Positions 7,696 to 16,434 of a DNA stretch of 39,691 bases are shown one piece after another; positions within the stretch are counted from its first letter, which is position 1, and each line of letters starts with the position of its first letter. Position numbers and translations under genes: made by a program. The stretch is from an uncultured Alistipes sp. (GTDB lineage: Bacteria; Bacteroidota; Bacteroidia; Bacteroidales; Rikenellaceae). The stretch is from positions 1 through 39,691 of the forward strand of contig CALLRW010000044.1 in NCBI GenBank assembly GCA_938014215.1. Reading direction: 5' to 3'. Under the pieces are notes generated by a model, which was not told where the DNA came from, searched no databases, and was given only the letters and a program-made list of their open reading frames with translations.

Positions 7696-9153
7696 ATGAT
7701 CAAAGCATTGAACAAGTCGACCGTCGAGAAGGTCGAACGTCCCGTCCATATTCTTCAGTTCGGCGAAGGCAACTTCCTGCGCGCCTTTGTCGACTGGCAG
7801 ATCGACATCGCCAACGAAAAGGGGGTGATGAACTCCGGCGTGGCCATCTGCCAGCCCATTATCGATCCCGAACACAAGGTGCTCGGCATGATCGACCTGC
7901 TGCACAAGCAGGACAACCTCTACCACGTCTATCTGGAGGGCATCGAGAACAAGCAGCCCAAGAAGGATATCCGTCTGGTGAAGAGCGTGATGGATTCGTT
8001 CAACCCCTACGTCGACTACGAGACCTACGAGCGCTATTTCCTCTCGCCGGAGCTGAAGGTCACGATCTCGAACACGACCGAGGCGGGCATCCGCTACGAG
8101 GAGGGCGACGATCTGGAGGCGCGTCCGCCGAAGTCCTACCCGGCCAAGATGACGGCGCTGTTGTACAAGCGTTTCAAACACTTCAACGGCGATCCGACGA
8201 AGGGGCTGTGCATCATCTGCTGCGAGCTGATCGAGAACAACGGCTCGACGCTGCACGAGTATGTCATCCGCCACGCGATGTACAACGCGCTGGGTGCCGA
8301 CTTCATCGACTGGGTCGAGCGCAACTGCCACTTCTGCGACACGCTGGTCGACCGCATCGTGCCGGGCTTCCCGCGTGACACGATCAACGAGATCAAGCAG
8401 GAGATCGGCTACGACGACAACCTGGTGGTGAAGGCCGAGCTCTACCACCTGTGGGCCATCGGCGGCGAGGGCTACAAGGAGGTGCAGCGGGTGCTGCCGC
8501 TGGACAAGGCGGGTCTGCACGTGATCTTCATGCCGTCGATCAAGCAGTTCCGCGACAAGAAGGTCCGCATCCTGAACGGTTCGCACACGGGCATGGTACC
8601 CATCGCCCTGCAGATGGGGTGCGAGACGGTGATGGATGCCTTCAACACGCCGGCCATCGAGCGCTTCATCAACGAGATGGTGGCCGAGGAGGTGATCCCG
8701 ATGATCGACGAGGACCAGGAGGAGCTCAAACAATTTGCCGCCGGGATCCTCGAGCGCTTCTACAACCCCTTCATCAAGCACATGCTGCGGTCGATCTCGC
8801 TCAATTCGCTGTCGAAGTGGGAGGCGCGCAACTATCCGACGGTGAAGGACAACTGGTTCAAGGCCGGACGGCTGGCGCAGCGCGAGTGCTTCACCTTTGC
8901 GGCGCTGATGGTGCTCTACGGACCGAAGAGCGGCTTCGAGCCCGACGACACGAAGGAGTTTGTCGACTACATCCGCCGGAACTGGAATTCGGAGGATCTC
9001 GTCGGGACGATCCGCAAGATCGTGCACGAGAGCGGCATCTTCACGGTCGACTTCTCGGAGGTTCCGGGCTTTGTGGAGGCCGTGGCCGGGTATGTGGCCG
9101 ACATCGAGGCGCTGGGCATGAAGGGGGCGCTTGACAAGTTCCTGAACAAATAG
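7696..9153 (+). CDS. uxaB: Tagaturonate reductase (altronate oxidoreductase)
   Basis: 485 residues from ATG 7696. It reduces D-tagaturonate to D-altronate with NADH. The N-terminal Rossmann element HILQFGEGNFLRAFVDWQID (18-37) and the mannitol-dehydrogenase-type helical C-terminal half (for example RILNGSHTGMVP, with the family's Lys/Asn/His site nearby) identify it as a polyol/uronate dehydrogenase of the UxaB subgroup. It is separated from exuT by 72 nt containing a GC-rich hairpin and from uxaA by 85 nt. A 7-bp GGCGGAG/CTCCGCC inverted repeat lies in the uxaB-uxaA spacer. Confidence 0.93.
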   Translation: MIKALNKSTVEKVERPVHILQFGEGNFLRAFVDWQIDIANEKGVMNSGVAICQPIIDPEHKVLGMIDLLHKQDNLYHVYLEGIENKQPKKDIRLVKSVMDSFNPYVDYETYERYFLSPELKVTISNTTEAGIRYEEGDDLEARPPKSYPAKMTALLYKRFKHFNGDPTKGLCIICCELIENNGSTLHEYVIRHAMYNALGADFIDWVERNCHFCDTLVDRIVPGFPRDTINEIKQEIGYDDNLVVKAELYHLWAIGGEGYKEVQRVLPLDKAGLHVIFMPSIKQFRDKKVRILNGSHTGMVPIALQMGCETVMDAFNTPAIERFINEMVAEEVIPMIDEDQEELKQFAAGILERFYNPFIKHMLRSISLNSLSKWEARNYPTVKDNWFKAGRLAQRECFTFAALMVLYGPKSGFEPDDTKEFVDYIRRNWNSEDLVGTIRKIVHESGIFTVDFSEVPGFVEAVAGYVADIEALGMKGALDKFLNK

Positions 9154-9238
9154 GTCTGAACCGAAGGGCGGAGTGGGCGAACGGCTGCCGCAAGGGAGTG
9201 CCGCGAGAACCGGCTCCGCCTTTCCATATCCGGAAACG

Positions 9239-10729
9239 ATGAAACGATATCTGAAAATCAACGCCGCGGACAATGTGGCCGTGGCACTCGAGGATCTGGC
9301 CGCGGGCGAGCGCGTCGCGATCGACGGCCGCGAGGTGACGCTCCGCGAGGCGGTGGCCCGGGGTCACAAGTTTGCCCTGCGGGATCTGGCCGCGGGGGAG
9401 AACGTCGTCAAGTACGGCTACCCGATCGGCCATGTCACGTGCGACGTCCCCGCCGGGTCGTGGATCCATTCGCACAACCTGAAGACCAACCTGCGCGACG
9501 ACCTCGCCTACAGTTATACACCTCATTTGCAGTGTCTTGAGATCCCGAAGCGCGACGATCTGCACGTCGAGGGCTACCTGCGGCGCGACGGCCGGGTGGG
9601 AATCCGCAACGAACTGTGGATCGTGCCGTCGGTCGGCTGCGTGAACGGCCAGGCGCAGGCCATCGCCGAGCGGGTGCGCCGCGAGTGCGACTGTTCGCAT
9701 CTGGACGACGTGCGGGTCTATACGCACAACTACGGCTGTTCGCAGCTGGGCGACGACCATGCCAACACGCGGCGGGCGCTGGCGGCACTGGTCCGCCATC
9801 CGAATGCGGGTGCGGTGCTGGTGCTGGGTCTCGGCTGCGAGAACAACCAGGTCTCGGCCCTTCGGGAGGAGATCGGCGAGTGGGACGACGAACGCGTCCG
9901 GTTCCTCATCGCGCAGGAGGTTGAGGACGAGATCGAGACGGGCTTCGAGATCTGCCGCGAGCTGGTCGAGAAGACGCGCGGGGACCGTCGTCAGCCGCTG
10001 CCGCTGTCGTGCCTGAAGGTGGGGCTGAAGTGCGGTGGTTCGGACGGTTTCTCGGGCATCACGGCCAATCCGCTCGTGGGGTTGTTCTCCGACTGGCTGA
10101 TTGCGCAGGGTGGAACGACCGTCCTGACGGAGGTGCCGGAGATGTTCGGTGCCGAGACGATCCTGATGGACCGCGCCATGGACCGCATGGTCTTCGACGA
10201 GACGGTCCACCTGATCAACGACTTCAAGGGCTACTTCCGCCGCTACGACCAGCCGATCTACGAGAACCCCTCGCCCGGCAACAAGAAGGGCGGCATCACG
10301 ACCCTCGAGGAGAAGTCCCTGGGGTGCGTGCAGAAGGGGGGTGCGCAGCCGGTGGTCGACGTGCTGGGCTATGCGCAGCCGATCGTCCGCCAGGGGTTGA
10401 ATCTGCTGCAGGCGCCGGGCAACGACCTGGTGGCCGCCTCGGCGCTGGCCCTTTCGGGGTGCCAGCTGGTGCTGTTCACCACAGGGCGCGGCACGCCGTT
10501 CGGATCGTTCGTCCCGACGATGAAGATCTCGACCAACACGCCGCTCGCGCAGTTCAAGTCGAACTGGATCGACTTCAACGCCGGGACGCTCGTCGAGGAC
10601 GAGGAACCCCACGCGGTGCTCGAGAGGCTGATCGACAAGATCCTTGCGACGGCCAACGGCGAACACCTCAAGCACGAACGCACGGGCTTCAAGGAGATTG
10701 CCATCTTCAAGTCGGGGGTGACGCTGTAG
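9239..10729 (+). CDS. uxaA: Altronate dehydratase
   Basis: 496 residues from ATG 9239. It dehydrates D-altronate to KDG. It has the small N-terminal SAF domain (about 1-90, ending with VVKYGYPIGHVTCDVPAGSWIHSHN) followed by the large UxaA C-terminal domain (from GYLRRDGRVGIRNELWIVPSVGCVN). Conserved cysteines in PSVGCVNG, THNYGCSQLG, LGLGCENNQ and LKCGGSDGFSGI fit the iron-binding site of the family. SAF and main domains are fused, as in E. coli. It is the step linking UxaB to KdgK. Confidence 0.93.
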   Translation: MKRYLKINAADNVAVALEDLAAGERVAIDGREVTLREAVARGHKFALRDLAAGENVVKYGYPIGHVTCDVPAGSWIHSHNLKTNLRDDLAYSYTPHLQCLEIPKRDDLHVEGYLRRDGRVGIRNELWIVPSVGCVNGQAQAIAERVRRECDCSHLDDVRVYTHNYGCSQLGDDHANTRRALAALVRHPNAGAVLVLGLGCENNQVSALREEIGEWDDERVRFLIAQEVEDEIETGFEICRELVEKTRGDRRQPLPLSCLKVGLKCGGSDGFSGITANPLVGLFSDWLIAQGGTTVLTEVPEMFGAETILMDRAMDRMVFDETVHLINDFKGYFRRYDQPIYENPSPGNKKGGITTLEEKSLGCVQKGGAQPVVDVLGYAQPIVRQGLNLLQAPGNDLVAASALALSGCQLVLFTTGRGTPFGSFVPTMKISTNTPLAQFKSNWIDFNAGTLVEDEEPHAVLERLIDKILATANGEHLKHERTGFKEIAIFKSGVTL

Positions 10730-10761
10730 CGACGCCCGCTTCTGCTGTAACCTTTCGAATG

Positions 10762-10807
10762 CGGCGGTCGGATCCGGACGGGTTTCCGGTGCCGGACCGC
10801 CGTTTTT
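10762..10807 (+). terminator. Terminator or attenuator after uxaA
   Basis: CGGCGGTC (10762-10769) pairs with GACCGCCG (10795-10802) and is followed by TTTTT (10803-10807). It lies between uxaA and the pectinesterase, so it would reduce but need not abolish transcription into the last gene. Confidence 0.65.
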
Positions 10808-10831
10808 GTGAAACATCAAAACTGGAAAACG

Positions 10832-11848
10832 ATGAAAATCAGGCAGATTATTCTGATGTGGCTGTGCTGCGCGGCGGGTCTGCAGGGAGCCGTGGCGGCC
10901 GGAGAGGTCTATACGGTCGACTGCCGCGGCGGGGGCGACTTCCTCACGGTGCAGGCCTGCTTCGACGCCCTGCCCCCGAAACCCGACGGGTGGCGCACGG
11001 TGCGTATCCTTCCCGGTACGTACCGCGAGAAGGTGACGCTCGACGTCTACAAGGATCGTGTGCACATCGTCGGCATTGGGGGGCCCGAGGCGGTCCGCAT
11101 CGTCTGGAACGACTATTCGGGCCGCGTGGTCGACGGTTACGAACTGACGACCTACGACACATGGACCCTTTCGCTGCAGGCCGACGACGTGTGGATCGAG
11201 GGGGTGACCGTCGAGAACGATGCCGGGCGGGTCGGGCAGGCCGTGGCGCTCGAGACCCGCGGCGACCGCATCCGCATCGACCGCTGCCGGCTCGTCGGCG
11301 ACCAGGACACCTTCTTTACGAAGGGCTACGTCTCGCGCGTCTACGTCACGGAGAGCTGGATCGAGGGGACTACCGACTTCATTTTCGGCCCCTCGATCGT
11401 CCTCTTCGACCGCTGCCGGATCCACGGCAAGGCCGACAGTTTCCTGACCGCCGCCTCGACCACCGAACGCAACGCCTACGGGTATGTTTTCCGCGACTGC
11501 CGGGTGAGTGTCGACCCCACGGTTGAGCGGCTCTACCTGGGTCGTCCCTGGAAATCGACCGCCCGTACGGTCTGGATCCGTTGCGAACTGCCCGCGGCGA
11601 TCCGTCCCGAGGGGTGGCGCGACTGGCACGACTCGGCCCGCAAGGGGGATGTCTACTACGCCGAGTATCGCTGCACGGGGCCCGGAGCCGACCGTAAGGG
11701 GCGCGTGGTGTGGTCGCGCGAATTGACGGACGAGGAGGCTGCCCGCTACACTCCGGAGCAGATCTTCGCCCGGAAGACCGGTTCGGAGGCCTTCCGCAGC
11801 GACTGGGATCCCGACGCTCTGCCCGTTGCCGTGCCGCCGGCCGATTGA
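10832..11848 (+). CDS. Secreted pectinesterase (pectin methylesterase, CE8)
   Basis: 338 residues from ATG 10832 (MKIRQIILMWLCCAAGLQGAVAA, a signal peptide; the frame is open to a GTG at 10808). It removes methyl esters from homogalacturonan outside the cytoplasm. The right-handed beta-helix family motifs are complete: GQAVAL (135-140), QDT with Asp159, DFIFG with Asp182, and LGRPW with Arg238. These are the acid/base, nucleophile and substrate-arginine positions of carbohydrate esterase family 8. The gene lies 102 nt after uxaA, beyond a hairpin, in the same direction. Its final codons and stop lie in a 48-bp segment that is duplicated downstream. Confidence 0.92.
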   Translation: MKIRQIILMWLCCAAGLQGAVAAGEVYTVDCRGGGDFLTVQACFDALPPKPDGWRTVRILPGTYREKVTLDVYKDRVHIVGIGGPEAVRIVWNDYSGRVVDGYELTTYDTWTLSLQADDVWIEGVTVENDAGRVGQAVALETRGDRIRIDRCRLVGDQDTFFTKGYVSRVYVTESWIEGTTDFIFGPSIVLFDRCRIHGKADSFLTAASTTERNAYGYVFRDCRVSVDPTVERLYLGRPWKSTARTVWIRCELPAAIRPEGWRDWHDSARKGDVYYAEYRCTGPGADRKGRVVWSRELTDEEAARYTPEQIFARKTGSEAFRSDWDPDALPVAVPPAD

Positions 11849-11949
11849 GCGTCCCGGAGCGATCGGATCTCAAGGTGCCTCCCGCCTCCCGCTTCCCGCC
11901 ACCCGTTGCCGTGCCGCCGGTCGATTAAGCGTCCCGGAGCGATCGGATC
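11822..11949 (+). repeat. 48-bp direct repeat spanning the pectinesterase stop
   Basis: Positions 11822-11869 and 11902-11949 are identical except for two transitions (c/t and g/a). Copy 1 contains the last codons and the TGA stop of the pectinesterase gene; copy 2 is 80 bp downstream, in another frame, and carries TAA at the equivalent place. Confidence 0.9.
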
Positions 11950-11967
11950 GCGGGGCAGCGTCCATCG

Positions 11968-12002
11968 AAAACCGACCTTCCCGTTGCGGGCGGGGCGGTT
12001 TT
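11968..12002. terminator. Bidirectional terminator between convergent genes
   Basis: AAAACCG (11968-11974) pairs with CGGTTTT (11996-12002), with additional G/C pairing inside. It ends in T4 on both strands and lies between the convergent pectinesterase and MATE genes, so it can serve both. Confidence 0.7.
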
Positions 12003-12044
12003 ATGCGGGTAGGCGACAGCCTGCGGGGACGGATCCGGCGGGTC

Positions 12045-13367
12045 TCAGGCCTTCTCGATGATGGTGCGCAGACGGCGGGTCATGATGTACTGCAACACGC
12101 CGCGCAGGAACATGTAGAGCGTGAAGGCCAGCCAGAGGGCGTTGTTGCCGATCCACGGCCGGAAGGCGTAGAAGAGGACGAAGTAGGCGGCCGTGGCCCA
12201 GAACATCGAGTTGCGCATCACGCGCGTTTCGGTGGCGCCGACCATGATGCCGTCCATGATGAAGGGCATGGCCGAGGCGATGGGTATCACGATGATCCAG
12301 CCGATGTACTGCCCGGCCAGAGCGATGATCTGCGGGGCATTCGGGGCCGCGCGGTCGACGAACAGCCCCACCAGATCGCGCCACCAGACGAGGTAGATCC
12401 CGACGAAGAGGGCGGCTATTACCGTTCCCCAGAGCAGACAGCGGTGCATGCTCCCGCGCAGCGACACCCGGTCGCGGGCCCCGATGAAGCGTCCCGTGAG
12501 GGCCTCGGCGGCGTAGGCGAAACCGTCGTTCATGTAGGAGAAGAGGGTGAACAGCTCGAGCAGCAGGGCATTGACGGCCAGCAGCGTATGGTTCTCCATG
12601 CGGGCCGAGGCGCCGGTGAAGAAGGTGTAGACCGCGACGATGCAGAGCGTGCGGAGGATGATGTCGCGGTTGATGCGGAAGAATCGCCGCAGGGGCTCCA
12701 TGTCCAGCACCTCGGCCCGGCGGATGGTGGTCAGCATTGATCGGTAGCGGACCAGCAGCAGCCCGGTGGCCAGCACGACGCCGCACCATTGCGCCACGAC
12801 CGAGGCGTAGGCGATGCCGACGATGCCCAGGTCGAGCCCGAAGGCGAAGAAGAGGCTGCAGCCCAGATGGATGACGTTGACCGTGACGGCCGTGATCATC
12901 GGGAAGAGGGCGTTCTGCATGCCGGTGAACCAGCCGTTGAATCCGAAGAGCAGGATGCCGGCCGGCACGGCCCAGATGCGCGTGTAGAAGTATTCGCGGG
13001 TCATCTCCCCTCCGTTCATGGCCCAGAGGGCCAGTTCGCCGAGCGGGTATTGCAGCACGAGCATCACCACCCCCATGACGGCCGCCACCGACAGGGCGCG
13101 GGCCAGCATGTTGGTGCACTCGGCATAGTTTCCGGCGCCGAAAGCCTGGGCCGTCAGGCCGCTGGTTCCCATGCGCACGAACGAGCAGTTCCAGTAGATG
13201 AAGTTGAAGATCGAGACGCCGATGGCCAGAGCTCCGATCGTTGCGGCGGAGTCCTCGCCCCAATGGCCGGCGATGGCCGTCGAGACGATACCCATGAGCG
13301 GGACGGTGATGTTCGAGACGATGTTCGGGATCGCCAGGCGGAGTATGTCGCGGTTCATTCGCTTCAT
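12045..13367 (-). CDS. MATE-family efflux transporter (DinF-like)
   Basis: 440-residue inner-membrane protein with about 12 hydrophobic segments in two halves, each starting with a MATE-type motif (IPNIVSNITVPLMGIVSTAIAGHWG near the N-terminus; NDGFAYAAEALTGRFIGA in the second half). These multidrug and toxic-compound extruders use Na+ or H+ gradients; the IAGHWG and AAEALTGRxIGA forms place it nearer DinF than NorM. The substrate is unknown. The -7 box is so close to the first ATG (9 nt) that initiation may be at the fourth codon, Met at 13358. It is divergent from the pseudouridine synthase gene. Confidence 0.88.
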   Translation of the reverse strand: MKRMNRDILRLAIPNIVSNITVPLMGIVSTAIAGHWGEDSAATIGALAIGVSIFNFIYWNCSFVRMGTSGLTAQAFGAGNYAECTNMLARALSVAAVMGVVMLVLQYPLGELALWAMNGGEMTREYFYTRIWAVPAGILLFGFNGWFTGMQNALFPMITAVTVNVIHLGCSLFFAFGLDLGIVGIAYASVVAQWCGVVLATGLLLVRYRSMLTTIRRAEVLDMEPLRRFFRINRDIILRTLCIVAVYTFFTGASARMENHTLLAVNALLLELFTLFSYMNDGFAYAAEALTGRFIGARDRVSLRGSMHRCLLWGTVIAALFVGIYLVWWRDLVGLFVDRAAPNAPQIIALAGQYIGWIIVIPIASAMPFIMDGIMVGATETRVMRNSMFWATAAYFVLFYAFRPWIGNNALWLAFTLYMFLRGVLQYIMTRRLRTIIEKA

Positions 13368-13375
13368 GACGGGTG

Positions 13376-13383
13376 CAAAGATA
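13376..13383 (-). promoter_or_regulatory. -7 box TATCTTTG of the MATE gene
   Basis: Exact TAnnTTTG match on the minus strand ending 8 nt before the annotated ATG. Transcription would begin at or within a few nt of that ATG, which points to a nearly leaderless mRNA or to use of the internal Met at 13358. Confidence 0.5.
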
Positions 13384-13466
13384 GGACAAAAGCGTCGATT
13401 TTCGGGTTCCGGACGGCTTTTTCTCGATTTCGGGCACGTAATGTGATGGAATCCGGAAAAATGGAT

Positions 13467-13474
13467 TACCTTTG
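13467..13474 (+). promoter_or_regulatory. -7 box TACCTTTG of the pseudouridine synthase gene
   Basis: Exact TAnnTTTG match 36 nt upstream of the ATG at 13511, in the AT-rich divergent spacer. No clear -33 TTG. Confidence 0.5.
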
Positions 13475-13510
13475 CCGCGCAAATTCACATCTTATTATAG
13501 AGATACGAAC

Positions 13511-14974
13511 ATGAAAGATTCGAAAAACGACTCGACCCCGGTACTCGAGCGCTTTGCACGCGACAAGCGCAAGCGTACCGTGATTGCTACGGCGGAGCGC
13601 GTCGAGCGTCGCCCGCGTTTGCAGCGTGATGCTGCCGATTCGGAGCAACCGTCCCACCCGTACCGACCCGAACACCGGGCTTCGTACAACCCCAACTTTA
13701 CGGCCGAGAACCGGCCCCGGTTTGAACATCCCCGCCATGACGACGGCGAGCAGTACCGTTACTACGACGATAAGCCCCGTACGGGGGATCGCTCGCGTTT
13801 CGACGGCGAACGCCCGCACCGTTCGTATGGCGAAAACGATAACCGCCGCAACGACGAGCGTCCGCGCCGTTCGTTCGGTGACCGTGACAACCGCTTCCAG
13901 AACGAAGACCGTCCGCGCCGCACGTTTGGCGACCGCGACAACCGTTTCCAGAATGAAGACCGTCCGCGTCGTTCGTTTGGCGACCGTGACAACCGCTTCC
14001 AGAGCGAGGATCGTCCGCGCCGTTCGTTCGGCGACCGCGACAACCGCTTCGGCGGCGAGGAGGGCGACCGTCCGCAGCGCTCCTACGGATCGCGCGGCCC
14101 GAAACCCGCCTATGGCGAGCATTCCGGCAAATTCGCCGACCGCAAGGGGGGCAAGTTCGCTCCCAAATCGGGCGAGAACCGCTTCGGTGACAAGCGTCAG
14201 CGTCGCGGTGACGACCGTCCGGCAGCCTCCTATCCGAAGTACGACCCCGCAAAGCAGACCGGCGAGATGCGTCTGAACCGCTTCATCGCCCAGTCGGGCA
14301 TCTGCTCGCGCCGCGAGGCCGACAACTTCATCCAGGCCGGCGTGGTGACGGTCAACGGCAAGGTGGTGACCGAGCTCGGCACGAAGGTGCTGCCGACGGA
14401 CGAGGTACGCTTCAACGACGAACCCGTACACGGCGAGAAGAAGGTCTACCTGGTGCTGAACAAGCCGAAGGGCTACGTTACGTCGCTCGACGATCCGCAC
14501 GCCGGGAAGACGGTGATGGAGCTGGTCAAGGGGGCCTGCACCGAGCGGATCTACCCCGTGGGGCGGCTCGACAAGAACAGCCTCGGACTGCTGCTCTTCA
14601 CCAACGACGGCGACCTGACCAAGCAGCTGACCCACCCCTCCTATCAGAAGAAGAAGATCTACCAGGTGACGCTCGACAAGCCGCTGACGCGTGCCGACAT
14701 GGACCGCATTGCCGAGGGCATCACGTTGGAGGACGGCGAGATCTTCGCCGACGAGATCTCCTACGTCAAGGAGAACAAGCAGGAGATCGGCATCGAGATC
14801 CACTCGGGCCGCAACCGCATCGTGCGCCGTATCTTCGAGTTCCTGGGATACACCGTCACGAAGCTCGACCGCGTCTACTACGCCGGTCTGACGAAGAAGA
14901 ACCTCAAGCGCGGTGCCTGGCGTTTCCTGACCCGCGAGGAGGTCGAGCGGCTCAAGTCCGGCCAGTACGAATAG
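13511..14974 (+). CDS. rluB: RluB/RsuA-family rRNA pseudouridine synthase with repetitive N-terminal extension
   Basis: 487 residues from ATG 13511. The enzyme proper starts near residue 253: an S4 RNA-binding domain (MRLNRFIAQSGICSRREADNF..) and the RsuA/RluB/E/F catalytic domain with GRLDKNSLGLLLFTNDGDL holding the catalytic Asp354. Its likely role is a uridine isomerisation in 23S rRNA. The first 250 residues are a low-complexity Arg/Asp/Asn-rich region with four tandem units of 17-19 residues (RPRRSFGDRDNRFQNED type, residues 117-186) plus a degenerate unit before them. It is predicted disordered and strongly charged, as in RNA-binding tails. Bacteroidetes homologues often have such extensions. 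An internal start at Met253 would give a normal-sized enzyme. Confidence 0.88.
   Translation: MKDSKNDSTPVLERFARDKRKRTVIATAERVERRPRLQRDAADSEQPSHPYRPEHRASYNPNFTAENRPRFEHPRHDDGEQYRYYDDKPRTGDRSRFDGERPHRSYGENDNRRNDERPRRSFGDRDNRFQNEDRPRRTFGDRDNRFQNEDRPRRSFGDRDNRFQSEDRPRRSFGDRDNRFGGEEGDRPQRSYGSRGPKPAYGEHSGKFADRKGGKFAPKSGENRFGDKRQRRGDDRPAASYPKYDPAKQTGEMRLNRFIAQSGICSRREADNFIQAGVVTVNGKVVTELGTKVLPTDEVRFNDEPVHGEKKVYLVLNKPKGYVTSLDDPHAGKTVMELVKGACTERIYPVGRLDKNSLGLLLFTNDGDLTKQLTHPSYQKKKIYQVTLDKPLTRADMDRIAEGITLEDGEIFADEISYVKENKQEIGIEIHSGRNRIVRRIFEFLGYTVTKLDRVYYAGLTKKNLKRGAWRFLTREEVERLKSGQYE
13811..14068 (+). repeat. In-frame 51-bp tandem repeat in the pseudouridine synthase gene
   Basis: Units at 13859-13909, 13910-13960, 13961-14011 and 14012-14068 (the last extended by 6 bp), with a degenerate 48-bp copy at 13811-13858. 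Units differ mainly at synonymous third positions (cgt/cgc, ttc/ttt, gac/gat) while RPRRSFGDRDNRF is kept. Confidence 0.9.
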
Positions 14975-14997
14975 CCTCTGCCGGAGGATATGAAACG

Positions 14998-15034
14998 AAA
15001 CCCGGAGTCATCCAGCGATGACTCCGGGTTTTTT
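14998..15034 (+). terminator. Strong intrinsic terminator
   Basis: AAACCCGGAGTCAT pairs perfectly over 14 bp with ATGACTCCGGGTTT around a 6-nt loop and runs into T6. In the minus direction it is followed by TTTCGTTTC and could also end the minus-strand transcript from ligA to the clostripain gene. Confidence 0.9.
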
Positions 15035-15083
15035 GTGAAACGATCCCGCATGGAGCGGAGCGCAATTTTCAGAGGTCTCGTCC

Positions 15084-15133
15084 GATCCCGTCCGATCCCG
15101 TCCGATCCTGACCGATCCTGACCGATCCCGACC
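15084..15133. repeat. Second GATC array, exact 10-bp period
   Basis: Five units of GATCCCGTCC / GATCCTGACC start at 15084, 15094, 15104, 15114 and 15124, followed by degenerate copies (ccggccccgt, cccgtccgg). It fills the spacer between the terminator at 15034 and the 3' end of the minus-strand clostripain gene (15187). Confidence 0.9.
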
Positions 15134-15186
15134 GGCCCCGTCCCGTCCGGTTCCACACACGGCGCGGAGCGGGGGTGATCCGGGCC

Positions 15187-16428
15187 TCAATGGGTGGCCT
15201 GATACCAGGCCGTTTCGCTATTTTTCGAGGCTCTGGAGTTCTGCGACGGTTCGCTGACGGTGACCCCCGAATAGTAGGTGACAGTATTCAGCGTACCGTT
15301 GTAGGCCGAATAGAACTGCGCCGTGTTGAGGCGGCTCTCCGCCGGGAAGGCGCGGTCGAACTGTGCCCGGAAGGCGTCGACCAGCCCCTGATCGGTGCAG
15401 CTCTGCTCGACATACTGCTTCAGATCGAAGAAGAGGTGGTTTTCGAACCCTTCGTACGACTGCAGCGTCTGGATGTCGACCTCCTGCTGCGCCGCCTGTT
15501 TCACGTCGCGCATGGCTGCGGCCAGGGCGTCGAGTTCACCCATGACGGCCAGCGAGATGCATCCCGACTGCATGTTTCCCGAGATCGAGTCCCAGTCGTT
15601 TTCGTAGAAGTTCCAGAATTCGCGGCAGGCCGCCTCGAGCGCCTCGCGGGGAGTCTTGTCGGCGAACAGATGGGGCGTGATGCGGTCGTAGGGGAATCCC
15701 GCGGCCATGATCTCGCAGGGCGACGCCACGACGTAATCGACGGCGTTGCGCAGGTCGTAGAGCGTCTCGATGTTGGCCATGAAGCAGGCGTCGAAGATCA
15801 GATACTCGAACCGCGCCGTCTGACTTTCGAGCACGCCGGCCAGTTCCCCGATCTCCAGTTCGTGGCCCGGGTCGCCGAACGAACGGGTCGGCAGTGCTCC
15901 CGGCACCGGCTGCCAGAGATCCTCCTCCGGCACCTTCGGCTGCCCCTTTTCGTAGGTGTATTTCGAGAGGTTTCCCTCCGTGCGGGGGACCCATGCCTTG
16001 CCGTGGCAACCGATGATCAGACCGTAGTGGCGGGCCGGGGCGGCCGTGACGGCATCCCCGAGCAGCATGGCCACATCACCGGCGCTCTGGGCCGCAAACG
16101 AGGCATACTCCTTCAGCGTGCGGCGTTCGCAGCGGCGCCGTTGCGTGTCGTAGTAGATCTCCTCCAGGCGGGCCGTACTCGAATTGTCGGGCTGCCAGGC
16201 GATCAGCATCCGCCCGTCGCCCGGAACCGTCGCGCTCACCGCACGGGCGATTCCCTCGAGGTTCTGTTCGTAGAAACTGCTCAGGCTCCGCCCCGGCATG
16301 TAGAGCACCACGCAGCGCTCGGCCGTGGCGGGCGGATTGTAGCCCGGCGTATCGTCCTTCTTGCAGCAGCCGGCGGCCAAGAGCGCCGTGCAGCAGACGA
16401 GCAGCAGCAGTCGGATCGTTCGTATCAT
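15187..16428 (-). CDS. Clostripain-family (C11) cysteine peptidase lipoprotein
   Basis: 413 residues. The signal peptide ends in a lipobox (LLAAGC, Cys21), so the protein is predicted to be anchored outside the inner membrane. The C11 catalytic dyad is recognisable: His142 in IIGCHGKAW and Cys215 in IFDACFMANIE, the latter in the order strand-D-A-C used by clan CD proteases. The family cleaves after Arg/Lys and often self-activates; Bacteroidales have several lipoprotein members, most of unknown substrate. It starts 6 nt after the DUF4919 gene stop, so the two are very probably co-translated at the end of a ligA-dapA-DUF4919-C11 run. Confidence 0.85.
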   Translation of the reverse strand: MIRTIRLLLLVCCTALLAAGCCKKDDTPGYNPPATAERCVVLYMPGRSLSSFYEQNLEGIARAVSATVPGDGRMLIAWQPDNSSTARLEEIYYDTQRRRCERRTLKEYASFAAQSAGDVAMLLGDAVTAAPARHYGLIIGCHGKAWVPRTEGNLSKYTYEKGQPKVPEEDLWQPVPGALPTRSFGDPGHELEIGELAGVLESQTARFEYLIFDACFMANIETLYDLRNAVDYVVASPCEIMAAGFPYDRITPHLFADKTPREALEAACREFWNFYENDWDSISGNMQSGCISLAVMGELDALAAAMRDVKQAAQQEVDIQTLQSYEGFENHLFFDLKQYVEQSCTDQGLVDAFRAQFDRAFPAESRLNTAQFYSAYNGTLNTVTYYSGVTVSEPSQNSRASKNSETAWYQATH

Positions 16429-16434
16429 CTTCCG

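Noticed and set aside
6163..9273. 1036-residue minus-strand open frame
   Set aside because: It runs antisense to exuT and uxaB, has no family motifs, no promoter, and a composition typical of the antisense shadow of GC-rich genes.
9041..11629. 862-residue minus-strand open frame
   Set aside because: Antisense to uxaB, uxaA and pectinesterase, whose active-site motifs are complete on the plus strand.
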